From contig NC_085093.1 of assembly GCF_963422355.1 (NCBI RefSeq), forward strand, positions 6,548,987 to 6,612,986: a stretch of DNA of 64,000 nt, written 5' to 3'. The translations under genes and the position numbers were made by a program. Under the pieces are notes generated by a model. The model did not search any database and was not told the DNA's origin. It saw only the letters and a program-made list of their open reading frames with translations. Shown in pieces: positions 53,894 to 64,000 of this stretch (the first letter of the stretch is position 1; every line of letters starts with the position of its first letter). This stretch comes from Corticium candelabrum. Its lineage: Eukaryota; Porifera; Homoscleromorpha; Homosclerophorida; Plakinidae.

Positions 53894-56593
53894 ATGGGGA
53901 GCAGTGATTCTAAGCGAAGGTTTTCGTTAGCCCGATGTTTCTTTAGTCTTCTCTGCACTTTCACGTGCACAAAACTTAGTAAGTGAATCTTGCTGTCTAC
54001 AATGGTGTGTCCTCAGTCTGTTCTGTACCGGTAATTACGTCATGTTAATAAATCGTCCTTTGTGTTAAGTACTTACTGCTTGAGTTGTTAGTTTTAGAAA
54101 TTTGATCATGCAGCTCACTCAGCACTAGAGCAGTGGAATTGCTAGTCTCTAGATGTTACTTTAGTAGGCTGTACTGTTTTATTCTATGTGACCTAGATTA
54201 CAGTTTTTCCAGACCTAAATACGTACATGGTATAAGAGTTGTGAGTATTCGGAGAATGTAAGTGTTACTTGGTCATGACTCAAATAGATTGCTTATCTAG
54301 CTAGTTCTGAACCTCTATGGTTTTTTATATATCATTTCTGGGCATTTTGGATTTAATATTCCAGTTGATATCAAATATACATGAGAACACTTAACTTAAA
54401 TGCTGTTTGATAGCTGTTGCTATATAAGACAGAATCAGTGCCATTGTTACACATGGACCCGGGGCCTCCCCAATAGAAGAAGTCATGGCCTCTCCACTTT
54501 TGGCTGCCCAGTATGCCATATGCTCGAGTGTCCAGTTGTTCAACTCCAACCATGCAGGAGAAGGAGAAGAGGCTTACTGTCTCTCCAGGAGGTTTTTTCT
54601 CCTCCTAGGGGGAGACGACCAACTTGACACTTGAGCCTAGCAACACCCTTGCTACGATAGTGTGGCACTATGTCAAGAGTAATGTTGCTGAGTATATTTT
54701 TGCAATGGATGCGGGGGCTGCACTTACATTAATTATGAAATATTTGAGTAATTTTTACACTCATTGAAGTGTCTGGTAAGGATATAGTGCTTGTTAATTA
54801 ATTATAATTCACGTCAGCCATGGTACACGTACATGACATGAGTATGATATTCACTATTGTTGCTGCATGTTTTGTAGCTCACAGCCAAAAAGAAGGCGAT
54901 GTTCGTCTTGTAGGAAATACAACTGTAGCTGTATCGAGTGGACTCCTGGAAGTGTTTCACAAGTATGTTGTGTTTTTAATTTGTTGGTTAGTACAGGCCA
55001 GCCCTTATTTAGTCCGACACTTGATAATTTGACGTGGTCACACTCTTGTTTTCTGACAAGGGTTTATGTGTGACCAATTGTACATGAATCATTACAGCAT
55101 TTGATAATCTTGACACGTTGCCTAATCCAACAGTTCGTACACTCGAACGTCTCTTATCCAGATGTCCGAGATATGAGCACTTCTACCGGGCACCCGTGAG
55201 AACATGTGCAATCAGCTGTTGCAAGTGTGCTGTACATGTAATCATTCATTTAATTATTACTGTAATACCCGTGACGGTGTCTACATGAAAATGTAGCATA
55301 GATATACACGTACGGTATGTACATACTCACTCTTGTGTAATCTAATTTTCACACAAGAAAAGAGCTTTTAACACCATTCAAACTGATGTACTAGTACTTT
55401 GCAACACTTGCAGCAGCTGGTATTCTGGGGTAGTGCAGTGTATTCACGAAACTGTTTGATCACATGGTTATTTGTTCTAATTTGCACAGCTTATACAGTA
55501 GTGTCGTTATGATAGTATGAATGCCTGCACACGTTAATGATTTAGTGTATTGCCTATGCATTGAATTAATGATGCATATAATTGTCACAAGAGTTTGAGA
55601 TTTACTGAAAATCAGTCCTGAATCACTGATGTGATTTGTCTAAAAGTTGTCTGTTTTGCTGTTTGAGCAAGTAAGTGTATACAGCTTGGTGAAAGATCAA
55701 AATTGTAGTTGGATAATGAAGGGCCTTGGATTGAGATCAATGTATACTGGTTCAGTGTCCTACGTGCATCATAGACAATCCTGTAATCTGGAATGGTTGA
55801 CCTTGATCACCATAGCACAGTGCAGTGCCTTGTATCAGGTTGTAGGGAAACCGCTGGGTAGTTTTGTAGCATTAGCAGTCAACACAGGCCAGGAACATCA
55901 TGGGCCAGTGAACATGTTTAGCATTGCAGTAATTACCCGAGGTTTGAAACGCTGTGGTATAGTAGTGCAGGCTGGTCACGGTATGTAAGACCAGCTTGAT
56001 GACCTGCTAGACAACCACGTAACATGTGACCAAGTAAATGTTTTGAATCAAACTACATAGTTATGGCACGCGAAGTGTTTGCACTGTAGTGCTTGCTTCT
56101 TCATTCTAATTGTACATTGAGAGCAACACATGCGTAGTTAACAATGTAGTAAGAGTTTGAATCCAGCTCAAACTCTAGATGCTATATATTGCTTCAAGGT
56201 GGTACGTTTAGTGGAGTTTGACATCGACATACAAGTCACGTTTTGCAGTTAACATTATGTCAATTTGTGTTTATAGCAAGCACTATGCATTATAGAATAG
56301 TTTACTTTGTCATTGTTTACATTGGATCTTTATGTATGCAGTGGTACTTGGGGTACGGTGTGTGACGACGGTTGGACAGAATTGAACTCTGATGTAGTGT
56401 GTCAACAGCTCGGTTATGTAAGAGCTAACAAGAATACTCCGAGCATTCGTCCATCGAGTGCTAATCGACAATCTTGGCAATCTCGTGTTGCTTGCAATGG
56501 GACTGAATCAAACGTATCTCAATGCAATTTAACTGAATGGAAAAATGCAACCTGTGGTTCTGATCAAGGGATAGCTATTTCTTGTAGTAAGTC

Positions 56594-56624
<31 letters not shown>

Positions 56625-59505
56625 ACATGTTTAGTTTTATGTATTACTATCATTTGGATGCAGCAAAATACAGTACAATGTGCTAACTTTTACCGATTTA
56701 TGTAATTTTCTCAATTTAAGTAATGGTCTCAATCCAAAAAGTTACTGTTAGTATTGGTAATGCTGTTGATATTGGTGGTTATCACTTGATTGAGTTGAAA
56801 CAAAACTTATAGAAATACAAACTGACTTTGAACAAAAGTTAATGAAGCAGTTAGATGGGATACCTAAGTAAGCGTCAGTGTCAGAATTGGTGTGACAGAT
56901 CTAAAAAATTAGTCTTCAAACATTAGGTAATAATTAATAGTCGATCAACTTCCCAGCCATTATAAGTAGCCGCTTACCTTTCTGCCTCTAAAGCTGCATT
57001 ATATGGTACGCGAGTTAGCAGTACACCAACAATTGTGATATTGTAATGTGTATAATAGGTCATTTGTCATATCTCTGAAGCGGCTTGATCGTAACAAAAG
57101 CAATAGTTGAATTGTGTGCATGTACTAGAGCTTAATTGGTTAGAGAGTCATCTTAGAGTGAGTGCATCCGGGAACCATCAGAGTTGCAAGTTCAAGTCAC
57201 AGTGATGGCGAGCTATGGCATTTATTTCCTTTTGCAAGAAACTCACACAAAATTGCCTCTCTCGACTCAGGAGTATGAATGAGTACCTGGTCATCGACTT
57301 GGGTTGGCAAAGGCCCCTGACTGTGACAGAGTCCAGCTACTGTGGTCCTGGTGTGACTTCGGGTGCCCACACCACATTGGCGTGGCAGTCAGAGCTGCAA
57401 GTACCTGGCCAGGTCCCAGGAGTATGCCTAGCACGGCCCATAGTTCCTGCGTAGTGCACAGGAACCCAGCCAACCGCTGATGGCGTGAACATATAACGGC
57501 AGCTTCTTATCCATTTGCCATTTTGCAGTATAAAAAGATTAAAGTAACAGAAGAATATTTGTCTGGCTAAATTAATGTTTAAGTATGATGAAACTGCAGA
57601 CTTTGGCTTTGACCTTTTGTCTCCTAATGTTTAATGTGCATATACATTGCAGGGTTCTGCCCACGATGGTTGGAGGTGGTCGGGCCCGACGATTACTCTA
57701 CTAACACTGACCATCGTGCATATTCCGACCACTACTATATATTTTACCAGTGTTAACTTGCTCTGGGCTAATGAGCATTGGAAGTTGAGCAGTTTGTTGA
57801 ATGGTGAGCACTTTGTTCACACCATGACACTGTGTCATGACACTTCCAGACCAGAGAGCACGCAAAGAGCGCGAACTCTAGTCTGGACCATAACAATACT
57901 AAAATGATTTTGGAAATAGCCTTCTAAGCCAATCAGCGTCTAAGATTCGGAATGTTGGCTCTAACTTCTGATTGGTTTAGCAGTAATTGGTTATGCTAAG
58001 TGCACTAACGCTGATTAGGCACGTGAGAAATCCTTGTGGGTGCTAAGAGCACGCCAGAGTCGTGAAGGGAGACTTTAGTGCATGGACGTGTCTTGCTTTT
58101 AGTTTCAACCCCAGTTCTTCGACCTTTTCAAGCTTGCAGTGACAGAACATGCGCAGCAGCGTTGCTACACCATCAAGTTTGACAACTGGTCGAGCAGTAG
58201 TCTTGCTAGTCGAGCGGTTAGACTAGCTAGCATTCTGCTGCAGAATCAGAGTCGTGGTTTTATGCCGTCCACCAAGATATCGCCGCAAACACGGCAGTCG
58301 TCTCTTCTTTGTTCATGAGATCCAATGGTATTTATGCTTTTGTAATGCAAAGCGCAGCATTGAAATATCTCATTATTGAAATAGGTAAATGATCCTACAC
58401 TGTTAGACTACCGTTTAGCATTGCTTTTTGATAAATACTTCCGAAATCAGTTTAGTATCGTTTTGGTCCAGACTAGAGTTTGCGCACTTTGCGTGCTCTC
58501 TGGTATGAAAGTTTGAGGTTTCAGACCCCCTGCTATGATATGAACCATATATAATACGATCTATTACTCAGGGAACTTGTAAGGTGGTGGTAAGATCCAA
58601 CACAGCAGTCTGCATGTCAGCGATGAGCAATGCAATATCCTAAGCGCTCTGTGACAGATCCAGTCAAAGTAATCTTCAGGGGTTTTGATAAACAGGAGGA
58701 CTGGCTGTTTGGAACCTGCAACTGATGCATGGATGACTGACGTCTGTCTAACCATGCCGTAGTATGAACATGAGACTGGGCAACGTAAGTCTAAAGACTT
58801 CCCGACTGTAGACAGAAGTTACAGTTTCTTAGCTAGTTTGCTTTTTCAGATCATGAACCATGATATATTCTGGTTGGTGCTGTTGTGCAACAGTGCTTGA
58901 TTGTCGGGGCATTCGCTCTACTTCTCTCCACATCTGATATAAACCACGCTCCTTAATACAGGGATACCCAGCCACCATTTTGAAAATCTTGGGCAGAACA
59001 CTGCTCCATCAGAAATTTTATGTTTTCATTAGATTATATTTATTTTGGAAGTATAGTTGCCATAGTATGTCATTCTAAGTGTCCAACTACTTTTGTGGAA
59101 TGTCTGCACAACCCACGACTTTGTAATCTGCCCTCGTACACTCGTTGCTGCTTTCAGACAGTTTTCAAGGTATAAAGGCTTTACAAGATGCTCTAAGAAA
59201 ACTATAAGCAGCTGAAACGTGAATGTCACATCTGCCATGTGATTGTGTACAAGTGAAAGGAATTTATTATAGCAGTGATACTTACTTTGTGGCAGTTGAT
59301 TTGCCAAGATGTCGATTCTGGATGACCAAAACCTGGCTGTTGATTGATATCTCTTTAGAAATTTTCTAATAAAGGTTTCTTGAAGTATATTAATGCCAAC
59401 ATTTCTTATTTGATGGCACAACAAGAGAGTCATAAAATATAATAACCCCATTGCCAGATCAAGGACACAAACAGTTTCTTGCATTCTGAACTCACGACTA
59501 TTTTC

Positions 59506-59603
<98 letters not shown>

Positions 59604-62537
59604 CATGCGCTTGTATTGCTGTTTATGAGTAATCACATAGTGCCATTTTATAGATGTCTGTAATTGGGCTGAAATATTTAAAAAGTTAGAGAATAAGGGG
59701 TGTAATGTATTATAACATGTCTTAGTCTGCTTTTAACTATTTGCTGCAGTAATGTAAATACATGTAAGCATTAACAGGGATAATTCATTCAATACCTCGG
59801 AAACTTTAGGATTCCTCTCCAACGATCAGGAATGATCTCTAGTCTAGCAGAGTTTCCTACGTTGGACTGATGTTTATCTCACATTGGTCGAGTCTCTTAC
59901 AGTTGATGCCTCATCACATTGGTTTCAAGGGATGAGGCTTTTGATATCATTACTGACATATGCCATGCATGACTTTTGGCTTGATGCTAATGTAGTGTTT
60001 CTGTTGGAAATTTCTTTAGTAGTCCGTTTATAGCCAAGCACTTTATTTCAGAGCCAAGATAAAATCACCCAAACATAAAACAGCTAACAATCTGACAGAC
60101 AGGCAGCATTTATCAATTGTCACAGCAAATGTAGTACTAATCTGACACATATCATGCTCAAAGGAATGTAACTTTGGTAAGACAAAGTCTATAAACCAGA
60201 CGTCAAGCGTTCAGTGCCATCCTTCGTAGCTTTTATACCAAAATTAAAAGCTCTGTCAAATCAAAGTTGCGAAGTTTCGTCCCTTTTATGTTCAGTGAAT
60301 CACTGATGCTTGATCAGCATCATCAAAGTTGAGTATCATTGAGGTCATATTGTCATCATCTTCCTCATTGCTTTTACCATTGGCCTGCTTCCGTTTTGCT
60401 CCATCATCTTCAGAACCATGACAGTCATCACTGTGCTCAATTCTAGTTTGATGCCTACGGAAGCTGAATGCAAAGAGAGTAGTCACCATGTGTAAAACAT
60501 AACTAGAGCATGTGCAATAGATCAGTCTTCTAGTCCTTGATGCTTCAATGCATTGCACTAATTGCCATTCTTAGTGCGCTATAGCAACTGTGCTTGCCAG
60601 ATCCAGAGGAGGCATACACGGTAGACTGTAACAGCTAGCCAAATTGGTGAGGAAGAAATAGTATTTTTATCTCCAGTGACTTCTATTGTAGCATTTGGCT
60701 ATTTGTCAAGGGTCCAGCAGAAACACTGGCTAATGTATGCTTGTCTGGAGGGAATGTACTTTCTCCTTATCTACACTTTCAGCGAAATGCTTTAGTTTTG
60801 TAGGTTTCACAGGTGACTGACTATCTTACAGCTCTGTTCCTTGGTTAACTAGTTTTCCCAATCCTTAATTAAATTCTGTATTGATCCCAGTCTAGAATTG
60901 GATCAATAGACTGATAGATCCTTACACGTAATTGTACAGCTGCTATTCAATATCCATTTACTAGTTTAATTAAAATCAGTATCGATGTTACAGAGGTAGG
61001 GACTTGCTACTGTTTATGACATGGTTGTGATACAAAATATTGATATTGGTATATATTCAATACTTTTATATACAGAGACTTTTGAGGGGGAAGTAAGGCT
61101 TGTTGGAGGTGCAAATGATCGGCAAGGGAGACTAGAAGTCTTCCACAAGTATTATGAATTTTTTATCATGCATGTTTTCCATTTGCTTATCTAATGAATT
61201 TCTTTTTTGTTGCAGTGGTAGCTGGGGCACTGTGTGTGATAGATATTTCTCTGGTCAGGAAGCTAATACTGTGTGCAAGCAACTGGGGTATCGTAACGGT
61301 GCCACAGTGTATCGGGGAACATTTTTTGGAGAAGGAAAAGGACCTGTGTGGCTGGATGACTTCCAATGCTGCTCTGGTGATAACGAGCTTACGTCATGCA
61401 GAAACTTAGACTGGGGAAAAAGTGATTGTCTACATAGTCGAGATGTTGGTGTGGAATGTGGTGAGTTAGGACACATAAACTTAATTATTAGATTTTTATC
61501 ATTGCATTTACTGGCTCTTAGTGCTCGCATCAACACAATTTATTACCCAGTTTGGTCTTCTTATGCACAGAGGTCTGGAATTGGTATAGTGTGGCTCAAT
61601 TGTGTGTGGTGCTATAGCTCAGTTGGTTAGAGAGTCATCTTATGGAGTGGGTACATTCTCAGTTCAAGTCATTGTGATGGCGAGCTAGGGCATAATTTCC
61701 TAGGGCAAGAAACTCACACACGATTCCCTTCTCAACTCAGGAGTATAAATGAGTACTTGGTCTTTGACTGGGGTTGCAAAGGCCCCCGGCTGTGACAAAA
61801 TCCATCTGCTACTGTGGTCCCAGTGGGACTTCGGGTGCCCACACCACACACAATTGGCATCACAGTTGGTGCTCCTGTGAGTACCTGGCCAGGCTCCAGG
61901 AGATTGCTTAGCACCTACGTTCTGATTGTCAAATTGTGAAGAACTGGATTGCGTGAATGTAATAGGGCTAATTAGGGTTATGGTTGGCTGAGCTTCGTTG
62001 ACTTGTGCAGCCGATATGTCACTGGATAGGACAGTTAGATCACTTTGCTGCAGTGCCTGATGAGTTTCCAATTGCAGTTATACACTGCTCACTTGATACA
62101 TAGAAATACATAATAAATTTGCTCAGAGAATATGACGTCAGGTGGATGAGAATCTAATAATTTTCATGTGGTCTTATTTGGATTAATATAGAGGCTGACT
62201 GATTGTTTTCAAAGAAAATAGACATTGCTCTGACTGTTCCTACCGTATCTAAAGGAAAGATATATTTGAAACTGCATGTGTAAGGAACTCTAGTGAGTAC
62301 ATGTCAGTGATTTAGCATTGAAAGTAAGCAAGCTTGATATTTTATGTTTGAAAATTTGTCTTACTAAATATTATTATTATATATTCTATTTGTTTATGTT
62401 AATAATTTGTGGCATGATTGGGTGAGACATTATAGTAGTGAAATTAGCTAGAGTTGGAATGTAGTGTTTGTGCTATAAAATATATGATATACTTGTATCT
62501 GATGTACACACACACACATGCATGCACGCACGCACGT

Positions 62538-62611
<74 letters not shown>

Positions 62612-63946
62612 GTGCATTGGTGTTTATTGACTTTGTTAATGTTTTTTTATTGATGCAGTTTTTAGCAAATTGTAGCTTACCTTGGATATGCAAGCTAGGT
62701 CATTGTGATTATATATTATGCAGCTTATGACTTACATGGATATGTTCGTCTAAGGGGGAGTTCAAAGCACAGTGAAGGTCGACTAGAAGTCTATAATACG
62801 TACGAAGAAACATGAACTACCTTGTTTTGTTGCTGCACTAGATCTGAAATACAGTATGTTGGTTAGGTACTCATTTGATCCTATATGTAGCAACGCATTC
62901 AGCGATGCTGCAGCTCAAGTAGTGTGTCGTCAATTGGGATTCTCAAACCCAAACCCTACTTTACGTGATGGAAGATATTATTATAAAAGAGGATATTACA
63001 GACCTGAGTTGGATTTATCAAGATGTAATGGAGATGAGATTCATCTTTCTAACTGTCCTGGCTTTGGATCGACTACAGAATGTCCTGATCACCTTATTGT
63101 CGGCATTGATTGCAGTAATACTACTGGTTTGTGTTGACATTTTGTTGTAACTGCAATTTGCATTATTAGAGTCCAATGCTGCTGTCGATGGTGATATCAG
63201 ACTGATCGGGGGCGATAAAAAGGACGGGCGTGTAGAAATATTTAGAAGGTATACATATGGTTGATATAATGAAATATGAAATACATACATCTAGAATGAG
63301 CTGTCTGTATGTACTTGGCAGTGGTGCTTGGTCGCCCGTGTGTGACACCTCATTTGACAGAAACGATGCCCGAGTCGTGTGTCGCCAAGTGTATGGAAAG
63401 TATCCTCTTTACGCTTTTGCCGTCTCCACCAGCAATACTTACTATGATCAAGGAATCGGGGCGGCATTGAATGTTGATTTCAATTGTACCGGCAATGAAA
63501 ACAGTCTGTCCGACTGCACATCGCGGGTGCTGAGTACCACGGATGTATGTCCGAATGGGCATGCTGTTGTAAACTGTGTCTTCAGTGATGTGTGTCGAAC
63601 GTACGGCTACGATAGACTTGAAGGATCTGAGTCTATTATAGAAGGTCGTGTCGAGATCAATCATAAGTAATTGCATATTGCAATCACGTGCTGTTTAGTT
63701 TGTTGACTGAATGTGTACATTTTAGTGGTGTGCTAGGGGCCGTTTGTAGGAATGGAGATCTTGAGGCCGCTGCAAAGCTAATCTGTGATAACGATGGACT
63801 TATTCAAGCCATTCCTAAAGTAGTTGATGTTTCAAAATATGAGCCCGGCAATGGTATTATCTGGAAGGATAGCTACTTTGACCCTGCGCCAAACGGATCT
63901 GTGTCAGTGAGCTGTGATTATTCGGATGTCTTGGCTATTCAATGCG
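53894..63946 (+). CDS. SRCR-domain protein, at least five SRCR domains (3' partial)
   Basis: Exons: 53894-53978 (signal peptide, MGSSDSKRRFSLARCFF), 54878-54962, 56342-56586, 61076-61148, 61216-61460, 62724-62799, 62855-63114, 63170-63248, 63322-63666 and 63726-63946. Every SRCR domain is split by a phase-2 intron after the strand V-x-LVGG...G-x-LEVFH and before the G-x-WGTVC part, and domains are separated by phase-1 introns. Domain 1 has GTWGTVCDDGWTELNSDVVC and domain 2 GSWGTVCDRYFSGQEANTVC. Domain 3 lost the GxWG motif. Domain 4 has GAWSPVC and runs into domain 5 with no intron between them. Domain 5 is diverged (GVLGAVCRNGDLEAAAKLIC). The last exon ends in phase 1 at a GT donor, so the gene continues beyond the window. 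SRCR proteins are secreted or surface recognition molecules; many occur in sponges. Ligand unknown. Confidence 0.88.
57115..57530 (+). mobile_element. tRNA-headed SINE, copy 3
   Basis: The head TTAATTGGTTAGAGAGTCAT, box B-like GTTCAAGTC near 57191, then the shared body GAGCTATGGCATTTATTTCC, CTCTCGACTCAGG and GAGTACCTGGTCATCGACTT. Located in the first long intron of the SRCR gene. Confidence 0.75.
57843..58515. mobile_element. Inverted-repeat element, arms about 80 bp
   Basis: ACCAGAGAGCACGCAAAGAG (about 57850) is answered, inverted, by CTTTGCGTGCTCTCTGGT (about 58485). The match goes on inward through CTCTAGTCTGGACC and ATACTAAAATGATTT-like sequence. The 500-bp interior has no recognised gene. 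It lies in an SRCR intron. Confidence 0.75.
59029..59484 (-). other. Antisense open frame of 151 codons in an SRCR intron
   Basis: A hydrophobic, mixed-composition frame starting MQETVCVLDLAMGLLY. I do not recognise it. Together with antisense open stretches at 58755-58564 and 60454-60292 it could be part of a nested minus-strand gene or retrocopy, but no splice-joined product could be built. Low confidence. Confidence 0.2.
59510..59600. repeat. (GT)n microsatellite
   Basis: A pure GT tract of about 90 bp. Confidence 0.95.
60292..60454 (-). other. Possible terminal exon on the minus strand, acidic tail
   Basis: An acceptor-like CTTCCGTAG precedes a 54-codon open stretch with GSEDDGAKRKQANG and NEEDDDNMTSM, then a stop. 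The composition looks coding-like (nuclear-type acidic tail), but no upstream exon was recognised. Confidence 0.25.
61595..61925 (+). mobile_element. tRNA-headed SINE, copy 4
   Basis: TGGTGCTATAGCTCAGTTGG and GTTAGAGAGTC form the head, GTTCAAGTC the box B-like site, then the shared body with GGCAAGAAACTCACACACGA, CAACTCAGG and GAGTACTTGGTCTTTGACTG. Copies 1 and 4 have the best-preserved heads. Confidence 0.8.
62505..62610. repeat. (CA)n microsatellite
   Basis: A CA tract with CATGCATGCACGCACGCACG near its start, in the intron before the third SRCR domain. Confidence 0.95.
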
Positions 63947-64000
63947 GTTAGACAATTTCAATCACACCTGTTTATGTAATGATCTCATATTCAGTGTCTT

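Noticed and set aside
55647..55988. 113-codon frame in an SRCR intron
   Set aside because: No domain resemblance, no splice context and unremarkable composition.

Overview
This window looks like nuclear DNA of an early-branching invertebrate animal, most likely a sponge; the organism is inferred, not proven. The supporting signs are intron-split animal housekeeping genes (mitochondrial ribosomal protein L27, PIG-Y, NAA50), many short introns of about 46-75 nt beside longer ones stuffed with repeats, large extracellular mosaic proteins (SRCR, TSP1, fucolectin-type, Ig, vWA, cadherin-like), abundant (CA)n and (TA)n microsatellites, and several fold-back and non-LTR element families. Exon borders below were read by eye from GT/AG sites and reading-phase continuity.

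Layout. 1-1469: upstream sequence with a fold-back element. 1470-8619 (+): a gene of about 26 exons for a large extracellular protein with DUF4215-type cysteine repeats and cadherin-like repeats; its 5' end is unresolved. 8798-11720 (-): MRPL27 in three exons. 11776-12064 (+): PIGY, head-to-head with MRPL27 across 55 bp. 12525-16414 (+): NAA50 in six exons, its large intron holding tRNA-headed SINEs alternating with (TG)n tracts. 17.6-24.3 kb: SINE and LINE debris around a secreted vWA protein gene (22128-23378). 24.3-31.4 kb: no convincing gene, but two large fold-back structures.

31.4-48.9 kb: three tandem copies of a TSP1 - fucolectin-type - Ig module, every exon in phase 1-1, followed by an exon with a Ser/Thr-rich stalk, one transmembrane helix and a tail with tyrosine motifs. 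I infer a single receptor gene or a small receptor cluster that grew by segmental duplication. A retroelement with RT and a candidate restriction-like endonuclease domain interrupts the second duplicon, and two further copies of its family lie just before the transmembrane exon. All three abut (TA)n repeats.

48.9-53.9 kb: mostly non-coding, with a 21-bp tandem repeat and a broken pogo/Tigger-like transposase. 53894 to the window end (+): a gene with at least five SRCR domains, each interrupted by an intron at the same place, running off the right edge.

The gene content divides into housekeeping functions (mitochondrial translation, GPI-anchor synthesis, N-terminal acetylation) and cell-surface or secreted multidomain proteins of the kinds used in adhesion and recognition. 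The sequence shows no operon-like link between them, except that MRPL27 and PIGY probably share one promoter.
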